From NCBI RefSeq assembly GCF_042429235.1, contig NZ_JBHMBA010000019.1: 64,000 bases of DNA; one strand, 5' to 3'. This document shows, in pieces, positions 17,894 through 26,388 of this stretch (positions within the stretch are counted from its first letter, which is position 1; each line of letters opens with the position of its first letter). Made by a program: the position numbers and the translations under genes. The notes beneath the pieces were generated by a model. It did not search any database, was not told the origin of the DNA, and saw only the letters and a program-made list of their open reading frames with translations. Source of the stretch: Arthrobacter_B citreus (GTDB lineage Bacteria; Actinomycetota; Actinomycetes; Actinomycetales; Micrococcaceae).

Positions 17894-20047
17894 ATGCGCA
17901 ACGGACTCGCTGAACGGCTCGCCACATCCGGCGCCCGCTTCACCTCCCTGAAACTCAGCTCCAAGCTCGCCCTGGGCTTCCTGGTCCTGGTGGCGTTCAT
18001 CGCCGTCACCGGCCCCATGCTCGCCCCGTTCGGCGAGAACGAATCCAGCGCTCCAGTGCTTCCGCCCGGCGGCGAGCACCTGATGGGCACCGACGGAAAC
18101 AGCTACGACGTGTTCTCCCGGCTGCTGTACGGCGCCCGGGTCTCCGCCGCGATCGGCCTCGGCTCCGTGCTGGTGGCCGTGATCCTGGGCGCCGTCCTCG
18201 GAGCCCTGGCCGCCACATCCCGCAAGTCGGTCAATGAAGGCATCATGCGGGTCCTGGACATCATGATGGCGTTCCCCGGCATCGCCCTGGCCGCCGCCCT
18301 GCTGTTTGCCCTCAAGGACTATTCGGTGGCCCTCTTCGGGTCCACCGTTCCGGTGATCATCTTTGCCATTGCCATTGTCTACACGCCCCAGCTGGCCCGG
18401 GTGGTCCGCGCCAACGTGCTGGCCCAGTACGGCGAGGACTATGTCCGCGCCGAACGCGTGATCGGCGCCGGCCGGCTGTTCATCCTGACCAGGCACGTGG
18501 TGCGCAACACCGCGGCCCCCGTCCTGGTTTTCGCCACGGTAATGGTGGCTGACGCCATCATCCTCGAAGCGTCGCTGTCCTTCCTCGGCGCCGGCGTCCA
18601 GCCGCCGTCCGCCTCCTGGGGCAATGTGATGGCCGACGGCCGCAACGTGGTCTTCAGCGGCGCCTGGTGGCCGACGACGTTTGGCGGCATCGCCATCCTG
18701 CTCACCGTCCTGGCGCTGAACATCCTGGCCGAAGGCCTCACCGACGCCATGGTCAACCCGCGTCCGCGCCGGGCCGCACCGGTGAAGGACGCCATGGTTA
18801 AGGACGGCACAGTAAAGGACGCCGCAGCCGCCGTTCCTGCCCCGGCCGCCGCCGCCGTGTCCGCCGCCGCCGCCGTCGCCGCTCCGCCCGCAGCGACCGA
18901 AGGAACCGTGGTGGAGGACACCGCCGCCGGTACCCTGATCAACCAGCCCGGGTCCCTGGCCGCCCTGGCCGAGGAGCTGCAGCTGCTCGCCGCCGTGGAG
19001 AACCGCCGCACCGACCGGCTGCCCGCCGTCGGCGCGGAGGCCCCGGTGATCCTCGAGGTCCGCGACCTCTCCATCCGCTTCCCGGGCCGCTACGGCGACA
19101 CCGCCATTGTGGACCGGGTCAGCTTCACCGTCCGCGAGGGCGAAACCATGGGCCTGGTGGGAGAATCCGGCTGCGGAAAATCCATCACGTCCCTGGCCAT
19201 CATGGGCCTGCTGCCGCCCACCGCGGTGCTCAGCGGATCCATTAAGTTCAACGGCAAGGAACTGCTGACCAACGACAAACGCGAACGGGACCAGCGCTAC
19301 CGCGGCCTGCGCGGCGAGCAGATTGCCATGGTGTACCAGGACGCGCTGAGCTCACTCAACCCGTCCATGCTGATCAAGGACCAGCTGCTGCAGCTCACCC
19401 GCCGCAACGGCCGCAAATCCCCGCGCGAACTGCTGGAACTGGTGAAGCTGGATCCGGAGCGCACGCTCAAGAGCTATCCGCATGAGCTCTCCGGCGGACA
19501 GCGCCAGCGCGTGCTCGTGGCCATGGCGCTGTCCCGCTCGCCAAAGATCATCGTCGCGGACGAGCCGACCACCGCCCTGGACGTCACCGTCCAGAAACAG
19601 GTGGTGGACCTGCTCAACGAACTGCGCGAGGAACTGGGTTTCGCGATGGTCTTCGTCAGTCACGACCTGGCCCTGGTGGCCTCCCTGGCACACCGGATCA
19701 CGGTGATGTACGCCGGCCAGGTGGTGGAATCCGCGGGAGCCTCCGAGCTGATGCGCAATCCACACCACGAGTACACCCGCGGCCTGCTTGGCGCCGTGCT
19801 GTCCATCGAATCCGACGCCGACCGGCTGCACCAGATCCAGGGCACGGTTCCCTCGCCGCGCGAATTCGCGGCCGGCGACCGGTTTGCCGAACGCTCCCTG
19901 CGCCCGGACGCGGATCCGGACCAGATCCTGTCCTTTGTCCGCGTGGGCGAGGGCGAGCACTACTGGGCCAGCCACCTGACAGACAGCCACAACGACGGCG
20001 GCGCCACCCTGGCCGCCGCCGGCACCAGTGCCGAAGGACAAGCATGA
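17894..20047 (+). CDS. ABC transporter permease-ATPase fusion (DppC-DppD)
   Basis: 717 residues. Residues 1-290 are a DppC-type permease (six membrane segments, DYVRAERVIGAGRLFILTRH coupling loop). Residues 290-380 are an Ala/Val/Pro-rich linker with VKDAMVKDGTVKD and Ala runs. Residues 385-717 are a DppD-type ATPase with Walker A GESGCGKS (423-430), signature LSGGQ (532-536), Walker B IIVADEP, and the C-terminal oligopeptide-transporter extension. Such fusions are known in actinobacteria. The fusion ties one channel half to one ATPase. The extension lacks an obvious Cys cluster for Fe-S. Confidence 0.93.
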   Translation: MRNGLAERLATSGARFTSLKLSSKLALGFLVLVAFIAVTGPMLAPFGENESSAPVLPPGGEHLMGTDGNSYDVFSRLLYGARVSAAIGLGSVLVAVILGAVLGALAATSRKSVNEGIMRVLDIMMAFPGIALAAALLFALKDYSVALFGSTVPVIIFAIAIVYTPQLARVVRANVLAQYGEDYVRAERVIGAGRLFILTRHVVRNTAAPVLVFATVMVADAIILEASLSFLGAGVQPPSASWGNVMADGRNVVFSGAWWPTTFGGIAILLTVLALNILAEGLTDAMVNPRPRRAAPVKDAMVKDGTVKDAAAAVPAPAAAAVSAAAAVAAPPAATEGTVVEDTAAGTLINQPGSLAALAEELQLLAAVENRRTDRLPAVGAEAPVILEVRDLSIRFPGRYGDTAIVDRVSFTVREGETMGLVGESGCGKSITSLAIMGLLPPTAVLSGSIKFNGKELLTNDKRERDQRYRGLRGEQIAMVYQDALSSLNPSMLIKDQLLQLTRRNGRKSPRELLELVKLDPERTLKSYPHELSGGQRQRVLVAMALSRSPKIIVADEPTTALDVTVQKQVVDLLNELREELGFAMVFVSHDLALVASLAHRITVMYAGQVVESAGASELMRNPHHEYTRGLLGAVLSIESDADRLHQIQGTVPSPREFAAGDRFAERSLRPDADPDQILSFVRVGEGEHYWASHLTDSHNDGGATLAAAGTSAEGQA

Positions 20048-20874
20048 GCACGAATTCCATGAGCACTCAGGCGCCCGCCCGGACCACACCGGTCCTGGAG
20101 CTGCGCGGCCTCAAGGTCCATCACCGCACCCGCACCGGGTCCATCTTCCGCCCCAACATCGTCAAGGCCGTGGACGGCGTGGACTTCACCGTCCGCCGCG
20201 GTGAAACGGTGGGCGTGGTGGGGGAGTCCGGCTGCGGCAAGTCCACCCTGGCCTCCGTCCTGGTGGGGCTGCAGCAGCCCACCGCCGGGGAGGTCCTCTT
20301 CCACGGAGAACCGATCAGCATCCGGCGCGCCGCGGATCGCAAGCGCTTCGGCCAGGACGTCGCCGTCGTCTTCCAGGATCCGTCCACCGCACTGAACCCG
20401 CGGATGACCATCCAGGACATCCTGACCGACCCGCTGCAGGTCCACGGCATCGGGGACGCCCGTTCCCGGGCGGCCAAGGTCAAGGACCTGCTCGCATTGG
20501 TGGGGCTGCCCTACACCGCAGCCGAGGTCACCCCGCATCAGGTGTCCGGCGGACAGCGCCAGCGCGTGGCCATTGCCCGGGCCCTGGCCCTGGACCCCGC
20601 CGTGATCGTGGCCGACGAGCCCACCTCGGCCCTGGACGTGTCCGTCCGCGCCCAGGTGCTGAACCTGCTGGCTGACCTCAAACGCGAACTGAACCTGGGC
20701 ATGGTCTTCATCTCCCATGACATCCAGACCGTCCGCTATGTTTCCGACCGGATCTGCGTCATGTACTACGGCCGGATTGTCGAAGAGGGACCGGCCGAAG
20801 ACCTCTTCGCCAACCCGAAGGACGACTACACCCGCAAGCTGCTCGGCGCCGCGCCCAGCCTGCTGCACCCCTGA
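20044..20874 (+). CDS. ABC transporter ATP-binding protein, DppF type
   Basis: 276 residues, overlapping the fusion gene by ATGA. It contains Walker A GESGCGKS, Q-loop VFQDP, signature VSGGQRQR, Walker B VIVADEPTSALD and the switch His in FISHDIQ. It ends shortly after the OppD/F-type segment (DDYTRKLLGA). It supplies the second nucleotide-binding subunit of the predicted sialic acid importer. Confidence 0.94.
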   Translation: MSTNSMSTQAPARTTPVLELRGLKVHHRTRTGSIFRPNIVKAVDGVDFTVRRGETVGVVGESGCGKSTLASVLVGLQQPTAGEVLFHGEPISIRRAADRKRFGQDVAVVFQDPSTALNPRMTIQDILTDPLQVHGIGDARSRAAKVKDLLALVGLPYTAAEVTPHQVSGGQRQRVAIARALALDPAVIVADEPTSALDVSVRAQVLNLLADLKRELNLGMVFISHDIQTVRYVSDRICVMYYGRIVEEGPAEDLFANPKDDYTRKLLGAAPSLLHP

Positions 20875-20957
20875 TTTTTCCCCTGATTTTCACTGTTGTC
20901 CGGTAACACCGGCTCGTTCCACTGCACCAACCCATTACCAGCACCTTGGAGATATCT

Positions 20958-21890
20958 GTGGCCTCTCAGCCCATCCGCCAGTTCACCGGCGTCATTCCCC
21001 CCGTTGTCACGCCGCGTTCCGCAGACGGCAGCATCGACACCCATTCCCTGGCCCGGGTGACCAAGCACCTCCTTGAGGGCGGTGTGCACGGCCTGTTTGT
21101 GCTCGGCTCCTCCGCCGAGGTGCCGTACCTGACCAACGACGAGCGCGAACTGGTGGTCACCACCATTGCCGGCGTCAACGCCGGTGAGGTTCCGCTGATC
21201 GTGGGCGCGTCCGAGCAGACCACCAACCGCGTCATCGAGGAAGGCCGGAAAATGGTTAACCTGGGCGCCGACGCGCTCGTGGTGACGTCCCCCTTCTACG
21301 CACTGACCGACGCGCAGGAGACCGACACCCACTTCCGCAGCGTCCATGCCGCCCTGGACGTGCCGCTCTTCGCCTACGACGTGCCGGTCCGCACCAACTA
21401 CAAGCTGCCGCTGAACCTGCTCATCCAGCTGGGCCGGGACCAGGTCATTGCCGGCGTCAAGGACTCCTCCGGCGACGACGTGTCCTTCCGCCAGCTCGTC
21501 CTTGCCGCCCGCGGCATCGACAACTTCTCCATCTTCACCGGCCACGAAGTGGTGGTGGACGGTGCCCTGCTCGGCGGTGCCGACGGCGTCGTGCCGGGCC
21601 TGGGCAACGTGGACCCGGCGGGCTACCGCCGGCTGTTCGATGCCGCCGCTTCCGGCAACTTCGCCGCCGCCGCCGCCGAGCAGGACCGCCTCGCCGACGT
21701 CTTCAACATCGTCTACACCCCCACGCCGGGCCGGGTGTCCGGAGGCGCGGCAGGGCTGGGCGCGTTCAAGACCGCCCTCATGCTGATGGGCGTCATCGAC
21801 ACCAACATCATGTCTGTGCCGATGGTGACCCTCAATGACGCGGAAACAGCAGCCATCCGCACCATCCTTGAGCGCAACGGCCTGATCTAG
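20958..21890 (+). CDS. nanA: N-acetylneuraminate lyase (DapA/NAL family aldolase)
   Basis: 310 residues from the GTG at 20958, preceded by TTGGAGA; a TTG at 20946 is possible but would use up the ribosome site. It is a DapA-family barrel with the Schiff-base Lys168 in GVKDSSGD and the catalytic Tyr140 in FAYDVP. The usual GTTGE/GSTGE carboxylate-binding motif is GSSAE here (50-54). Operon partners nanK, nanE, nagA and nagB make cleavage of Neu5Ac to ManNAc and pyruvate the best assignment. Another 2-keto-acid aldolase activity cannot be excluded from sequence. Confidence 0.85.
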   Translation: MASQPIRQFTGVIPPVVTPRSADGSIDTHSLARVTKHLLEGGVHGLFVLGSSAEVPYLTNDERELVVTTIAGVNAGEVPLIVGASEQTTNRVIEEGRKMVNLGADALVVTSPFYALTDAQETDTHFRSVHAALDVPLFAYDVPVRTNYKLPLNLLIQLGRDQVIAGVKDSSGDDVSFRQLVLAARGIDNFSIFTGHEVVVDGALLGGADGVVPGLGNVDPAGYRRLFDAAASGNFAAAAAEQDRLADVFNIVYTPTPGRVSGGAAGLGAFKTALMLMGVIDTNIMSVPMVTLNDAETAAIRTILERNGLI

Positions 21891-21892
21891 TC

Positions 21893-22951
21893 ATGCGTTC
21901 GGCTTCACAGTGCGTCATCGGGGTGGACCTGGGCGGCACCAAAACGGCCGCCGGCATTGTTGACGCCGCCGGCACAGTGCATGCGGTTGAGTCCAGGCCA
22001 ACCCCCGCCGCGGCCGGAGCGGCGGCAATCCTGGCCACCGCCGTCGGGCTTGTCACGGGGCTGCTGGCTCAGGCCCGCGCCGCGGGACTGGACCCGGTGG
22101 CAGTGGGCATCGGGTCAGCCGGTGTTATCGACACCGTGGACGGATCGGTGGTTTCGGCCACCGATTCCCTGACCGGCTGGGCGGGCACTCCGCTGGCGGC
22201 ACACATCGCCGCGGAGTCCGGGCTGCCCGCCTACGCGGTCAATGACGTGCATGCCCACAACCTGGGGGAGCACTGGGTGGGCGCCTCAGCCGGCGCGGAC
22301 TCCAGCTTGCTTGTGGCCGTGGGCACCGGCGTCGGAGGTTCGCTGATCCTGGGCGGCGTCCCGCATCTGGGCGCGCGGGCCGTGGCCGGGCACGTGGGGC
22401 ATCTGGCCTCGCCCTTCGCGTACGACGACGGCGGCCGGCCGCTGGCGTGCAGCTGTGGACGGGCCGGGCACGTGGAGGCCATCGCCTCCGGACCGTCCAT
22501 CGCAGCCCTGTACCGGCGGCTCGCCGGCGGGGACGCTGCCCGCGGCGGGAATGCTGCTGCCGGTGGCGCTGCCGGTGGCGCCGCCGGTGGGGAGTCTTTC
22601 GCCGGAAGCGTGACGGGACGGGAAGTGGCCGAGATGGCGGGCGGCGGGGATCCGCTGGCCCTTCGTGCCCTGACCACGGGAGCAACCGCCGCCGGACAGG
22701 CAGTGGGCGGACTGGCGAACATGCTGGATCCGTCCGTCGTCGTGGTCGGCGGGGGCGTGGCCGGAGCCGGTGACCTGTGGTGGACACCGTTCCGGGCCGC
22801 ACTGCAGGCTGAGCTGATGGACCCGCTGGCGGGCCTTCCGGTTGTGCCGGCAGCCCTTGGCTCCAGCGCCGCCATCGTGGGAGCCGCACGATTCGCCTAC
22901 GACCGTCTTTCCGCTGAACTCAATGCACCTCAGGAGCACCACCATGTTTGA
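21893..22951 (+). CDS. nanK: ROK family kinase, N-acetylmannosamine kinase
   Basis: 352 residues, 2 bases after nanA. ATP-binding DLGGTKT (12-18), second phosphate motif GTGVGGSL and the ROK zinc region GHVGH...CSCGRAGHVE are present. The last Cys of the usual CxCGxxGCxE motif is His. A Gly/Ala-rich insertion (about 211-240) interrupts the C-terminal domain. Predicted to phosphorylate ManNAc to ManNAc-6-P. Other ROK sugar kinases look alike, so the assignment rests on the operon. Confidence 0.87.
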   Translation: MRSASQCVIGVDLGGTKTAAGIVDAAGTVHAVESRPTPAAAGAAAILATAVGLVTGLLAQARAAGLDPVAVGIGSAGVIDTVDGSVVSATDSLTGWAGTPLAAHIAAESGLPAYAVNDVHAHNLGEHWVGASAGADSSLLVAVGTGVGGSLILGGVPHLGARAVAGHVGHLASPFAYDDGGRPLACSCGRAGHVEAIASGPSIAALYRRLAGGDAARGGNAAAGGAAGGAAGGESFAGSVTGREVAEMAGGGDPLALRALTTGATAAGQAVGGLANMLDPSVVVVGGGVAGAGDLWWTPFRAALQAELMDPLAGLPVVPAALGSSAAIVGAARFAYDRLSAELNAPQEHHHV

Positions 22952-23618
22952 CCTTTCCGTACTGGCTTCCGGGCTGATCGTTTCCTGCCAGGCGTATCCC
23001 GGAGAGCCGCTGCGCGATCCGCGGACGATGGCGCAGATGGCGCAGGCCGCCGTCATCGGCGGTGCCGTAGGAGTGCGGATCCAGGGCATCGAGGACCTGG
23101 AACAAACCCGCATGGCCGTTGATGTGCCGATGATCGGACTGTGGAAAGACGGGACCGACGGCGTGTTCATTACTCCCACGCTCGACCACGCGCTGGCCTG
23201 CGCCGCGGCCGGGTCCGACATCGTGGCCATTGACGGCACGCGCCGGCCGCGGCCGGACGGCCGCAGCCTCGCCGAAACCATCACGGCCCTGCATGAACAG
23301 ACCGGGGCACTGGTGATGGCGGACTGCGGGTCCGCTGCCGATGCCAAGGCGGCGGCCGACGCCGGAGCTGACGTCATTGGCACGACGCTTGCCGGCTACA
23401 CCGGCGAGCGGCCGAAGACCGACGGCCCGGACCTTGAGCTGATCGCGGAGATTGCGGCCCTCGATCTGGGCCGGCCGCTGATTGCCGAAGGGCGGATCCA
23501 CACCCCGGCGCAGGCACGGGCTTGCCTGGACGCGGGGGCGTTCGCCGTCGTCGTCGGGACTGCCATCACGCACCCGACCACCATCACCGGTTGGTTCGCC
23601 GGGGCGCTGCAGGGCTAG
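22944..23618 (+). CDS. nanE: N-acetylmannosamine-6-phosphate 2-epimerase
   Basis: 224 residues from the ATG at 22944, which overlaps the nanK end by 8 bases; upstream starts would lie within nanK. It is a TIM-barrel NanE with GVRIQG, the active-site Lys68 in GLWKDG, DGTRRPRP, MADCGS and the Glu of IAEGRI. It converts ManNAc-6-P to GlcNAc-6-P, which NagA and NagB on the opposite arm take to fructose-6-P. Confidence 0.95.
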   Translation: MFDLSVLASGLIVSCQAYPGEPLRDPRTMAQMAQAAVIGGAVGVRIQGIEDLEQTRMAVDVPMIGLWKDGTDGVFITPTLDHALACAAAGSDIVAIDGTRRPRPDGRSLAETITALHEQTGALVMADCGSAADAKAAADAGADVIGTTLAGYTGERPKTDGPDLELIAEIAALDLGRPLIAEGRIHTPAQARACLDAGAFAVVVGTAITHPTTITGWFAGALQG

Positions 23619-23652
23619 AGTCCGAAGGGACAGCTCTGATTGGAAGGACACC

Positions 23653-24216
23653 ATGGACCTCGACGACCTGCTTGCGGCATTGAACGCCGGCCAGACCATC
23701 ACCGGAGGCTCCCCGCTGCATGCTGCCATGCACGAGGTTAGCCAGGAGGCACTGCGGATCACCGGCGAGCTGAACAGCGGATACCAGGAACCGGCACGGG
23801 TCCGGGAACTCCTGACCGCGCTGACCGGCCGGGAAATCGACGAAACTGTGACCGTCTTTCCACCGTTTTCCTCGGACTTCGGAAAGAACACCACCATCGG
23901 CAAGCGGGTGTTCATCAACGCCGGATGCAAGTTCCAGGACCAGGGCGGCGTGGTCATTGGGGATGACTGCCTCATTGGCCACAACACTGTCCTGGCCACG
24001 CTCAACCATGACCTTGATCCCGGCCGCCGCACCGACATGCATCCGGCGCCCATCGTCATCGGCCGGAACGTGTGGATCGGATCCAATGCCACGGTGCTGC
24101 CCGGAATAACGATCGGGGAGAACGCCGTGGTCGCGGCCGCAGCCGTGGTCACCAAGGATGTGCCGGCGAACTCGGTGGTGGTCGGCTCGCCGGCACGGGT
24201 GGTGCGCACGCTCTAG
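23653..24216 (+). CDS. Maltose/galactoside O-acetyltransferase family protein
   Basis: 187 residues from the ATG at 23653 (GGAAGGACACC upstream). A short N-terminal helical part is followed by a left-handed beta-helix with hexapeptide repeats (IGDDCLIGHNTVL, IGRNVWIGSNATVLPGITIG) and the catalytic His in LNHDL. It transfers acetyl from acetyl-CoA to a sugar hydroxyl. It is the last gene of the nan arm, 34 bases after nanE. It may detoxify excess sugar by acetylation (as proposed for LacA) or handle O-acetyl sialic acids; both are inference. Confidence 0.87.
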   Translation: MDLDDLLAALNAGQTITGGSPLHAAMHEVSQEALRITGELNSGYQEPARVRELLTALTGREIDETVTVFPPFSSDFGKNTTIGKRVFINAGCKFQDQGGVVIGDDCLIGHNTVLATLNHDLDPGRRTDMHPAPIVIGRNVWIGSNATVLPGITIGENAVVAAAAVVTKDVPANSVVVGSPARVVRTL

Positions 24217-24251
24217 GCCCGGGGCTGGTTGATGTGCCGGTCCGTGCTGCG

Positions 24252-24425
24252 ATCTCTCGTGCAGATAAGGGGATCAAAGCGGTCCGACCCCGATCTCTCG
24301 TGCAGATGAGGGGCTTTCGATAATTCCTTAGTGCAGATGACGGGATCAAAACGGCTGTTTTGGCGTGTTTAAGCCCGTTATCTGCGCGAGGGATGCCGGG
24401 AAGGCCCGTTATCTGCACGATGGAT
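24252..24425. repeat. REP-like cluster: three direct and two inverted ~20-base units
   Basis: Units resembling ATCTCTCGTGCAGATRAGGG occur at 24252-24272, 24292-24312 and 24323-24343. Two inverted units (CCCGTTATCTGCRCGAKGGAT) lie at 24374-24394 and 24405-24425. Direct units one and three are followed by GGGATCAAA. The block fills the gap between the convergent acetyltransferase and VOC genes. Transcribed, it would fold into long hairpins, so it may act as a bidirectional terminator or a REP/BIME-type element. Confidence 0.75.
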
Positions 24426-24482
24426 TCCCTAACGAGCCGGACGCCGGGGGATTCGGCCCGCCCGGCCCAGTCCATCCGTCCC

Positions 24483-24902
24483 TTAGGGCTCCGAGGCACT
24501 GCGCGGAATCAGCGGCTGTTCGGCCCGGACCTTCATCTCCTGCACCGCCCAGCTGTTACCGTCCGGATCCGAAAACCCGAAAAACGTTCCGCCGTCGCGG
24601 GGATCGATGACGGTCACCTCGCTGGCGTCCACACTGCGGCCGACCAGCTCATCCCGGGCCGCCCGCGCGTCGGACACCACCAGCTGCAAACCGCTCATCG
24701 ACCCCGGCTCCATCTGCTGCTGCGACGGCAGATTCCCGATCACGATGGAACACCCGGATCCCGGCGGCGTCAGCTGTGCGAAATCCATTTCTCCGTTGAC
24801 CGTGCGGTGATCCAGAGTGAATCCCACCTGGTCCCGGTAAAAGGTGACGGCCCGGTCCAGATCGCTGACCGGCAGGACCACCACTTCCAAGGTCCAGTCC
24901 AT
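24483..24902 (-). CDS. VOC family (glyoxalase-like) protein
   Basis: 139 residues with the paired beta-alpha-beta-beta-beta VOC modules: VVVLPVSDLDRAVTFYRDQVGF at the start and FFGFSDPDGNSWAVQE at the end. VOC proteins include glyoxalases, dioxygenases and resistance proteins, and the substrate here is unknown. It is the last gene of the arsR-SRPBCC-SRPBCC group, 65 bases after its neighbour. Confidence 0.85.
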   Translation of the reverse strand: MDWTLEVVVLPVSDLDRAVTFYRDQVGFTLDHRTVNGEMDFAQLTPPGSGCSIVIGNLPSQQQMEPGSMSGLQLVVSDARAARDELVGRSVDASEVTVIDPRDGGTFFGFSDPDGNSWAVQEMKVRAEQPLIPRSASEP

Positions 24903-24967
24903 GAACTCTCCTGCCCTTCCACTTTTCGCCTTGATACAGCGGCTCGCCTTTAGACATCAGCTCGCCC

Positions 24968-25456
24968 TTAGGTAGCGGCCCGGCTCTGATGCAGGATGTC
25001 GTCGAGTTGGTCATAACCCTCGGACATCCCGGTCTCCATGCCTTCGGCAGCGTAACCGTCGCGGGCTTCCAGCGAGGGAAACACCGATCGGCCGGTCAGT
25101 TTGCTTCTGCCACCGGGCAGATCGCTGAACGCAGCGTATTCGAGAGTCACTGCGTCCGGATAGCCCTCATACTCGAACGTCTGCAGCAGGAATTCGTCTT
25201 CACGGACCGAGTGGAAGACACCGCGGAACGCATACTCCGCGCCGTCGTCCCCTGCCTGTACAAAGCGGTAAGCACCGCCAGGGCGCGGCTCGAACACATC
25301 GATGCGGGTAGTCAGCCCCCGTGGACCAATCCACTGGGAGTAGAGGCCGGGGTCAACGTGCGCATGGAAGACTGCGTGCACCGGGAAATCGAACTCGCGC
25401 TCATACTCCACGAAGGGCTTGCCCTCGGGCGCGTTGACGGTCAGCGGATTGCTCAC
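24968..25456 (-). CDS. SRPBCC (AHSA1-type) domain protein
   Basis: 162 residues. It has the START/AHSA1-like pattern: EYEREFDFPVHAVFHAHVDPGLYSQWIGPRGL near the N-terminus and a C-terminal helix ending in YDQLDDIL. It is paralogous to the next gene, with which it overlaps by 4 bases. Such proteins bind hydrophobic ligands and commonly sit beside ArsR regulators. The ligand is unknown. Confidence 0.87.
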   Translation of the reverse strand: MSNPLTVNAPEGKPFVEYEREFDFPVHAVFHAHVDPGLYSQWIGPRGLTTRIDVFEPRPGGAYRFVQAGDDGAEYAFRGVFHSVREDEFLLQTFEYEGYPDAVTLEYAAFSDLPGGRSKLTGRSVFPSLEARDGYAAEGMETGMSEGYDQLDDILHQSRAAT

Positions 25457-25962
25457 GGCGCACCTTCTCCCTGCAGCGCGCCTTCCTGCAGCTGGGCGAG
25501 CAGTTCCTCGAGCCGCTCAAAGCCCTCGGCCACACCGCCTTCCATGCCGGAGGCCGCCATGCCGTCGCGGGCATCCATCGAGGGGTAAACGGAATGCGCG
25601 CTGATCCGGGTCCGATCGCCGTCGAGCGCCTCCATCGTCATGAACTCAATGCTCACGACGTCGGGATAGCCGGAGAATTCGAAGGTCTGGACGGCAAATT
25701 CGTTCTCCCGCACGGTGTGGAAGATGCCGCTGAAGACGTACGGAACACCCTCCGGGCCGGTATGGATATAGCGGTAGGAACCGCCGGTGCGGAAATCGCA
25801 ATGCTCGATTTCCATTTTCATGCCCCGCGGCCCGAGCCACTGAACAATGAGATCCGGATCGGAGTAGGCACGGAAAACCTGGGAAACCGGATAATCCAGC
25901 TCGCGGGAAAAATTGATGAAGGGAAGTCCGTCGGGGACGTTGAGCTCCAGAGCGTTGGTCAT
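25453..25962 (-). CDS. SRPBCC (AHSA1-type) domain protein
   Basis: 169 residues with SRELDYPVSQVFRAYSDPDLIVQWLGPRGM and the same C-terminal helix (GFERLEELLAQL) as its paralogue downstream; the two clearly arose by tandem duplication. It overlaps the ArsR gene (25959) and its paralogue (25456) by 4 bases each, so all three are translationally coupled. Confidence 0.88.
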   Translation of the reverse strand: MTNALELNVPDGLPFINFSRELDYPVSQVFRAYSDPDLIVQWLGPRGMKMEIEHCDFRTGGSYRYIHTGPEGVPYVFSGIFHTVRENEFAVQTFEFSGYPDVVSIEFMTMEALDGDRTRISAHSVYPSMDARDGMAASGMEGGVAEGFERLEELLAQLQEGALQGEGAP

Positions 25963-26324
25963 GATGGATCCTTTGCCTGGCGGCCGCCGGGTGCGGCCTG
26001 GCTGCGAAGCACGGCATCAAGGCCGCGGAACTGCTCCTCGCGGACCAGCCGGTACTGGCCAATCCATGCGGTGAGCGCCTCCAACCGTGCGGGATTCAGG
26101 TGGACGGGGCGGCGCTGCGCGTCACGGCTTCTCGTGACGAGCTGTGCCTGTTCGAGAACCTGAATATGCTTCGAGACGGCCTGCTTGGACATCTCGAAGG
26201 GTTCCGCCAATTCGTTGACCGTTGCAGGACCCCGGGACAACCGGGCGATGATTTGGCGGCGGGCCGGATCGGCCAGGGCCAGGAAGGCCTTGTCCAGAAG
26301 GGGGTCGTCACCAGGTGGTTTCAT
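25959..26324 (-). CDS. ArsR family transcriptional regulator
   Basis: 121 residues with a winged helix (LADPARRQIIARLSRGPATVNELAEPFEMSKQAVSKHIQVLEQA) of the ArsR subgroup that accompanies SRPBCC proteins. It lacks the ELCVCDL metal site of true metal sensors. It heads the coupled operon, and a perfect dyad lies 41 bases before its start. Confidence 0.92.
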   Translation of the reverse strand: MKPPGDDPLLDKAFLALADPARRQIIARLSRGPATVNELAEPFEMSKQAVSKHIQVLEQAQLVTRSRDAQRRPVHLNPARLEALTAWIGQYRLVREEQFRGLDAVLRSQAAPGGRQAKDPS

Positions 26325-26364
26325 GCAGCGGGTCAGCTTCTGTCGTAATCAAGGTGCTGGTTGT

Positions 26365-26380
26365 TCAACCGTTTGGTTGA
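26365..26380. promoter_or_regulatory. Putative ArsR operator
   Basis: TCAACC-GTTT-GGTTGA is a perfect 6-4-6 dyad between the ArsR gene and the upstream small gene. The sequence resembles CAACC/GGTTG sites that precede ArsR-SRPBCC operons, whose regulators are usually autorepressors. Confidence 0.65.
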
Positions 26381-26388
26381 CTACGAAG

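Noticed and set aside
16572..17927. Long minus-strand frames opposite the DppB and SBP5 genes
   Set aside because: Asp/His/Gln-rich shadows of membrane-protein codons, without ribosome sites or homology.
15241..20874. Dipeptide/nickel importer
   Set aside because: The fold is peptide-type, but the operon continues directly into nanA-nanK-nanE and is divergent from nagBA, so sialic acid is the better substrate; a peptide role is not formally excluded.
24252..24425. CRISPR array
   Set aside because: Units are only about 20 bases, imperfect, in both orientations, spaced irregularly, and no cas genes are nearby.
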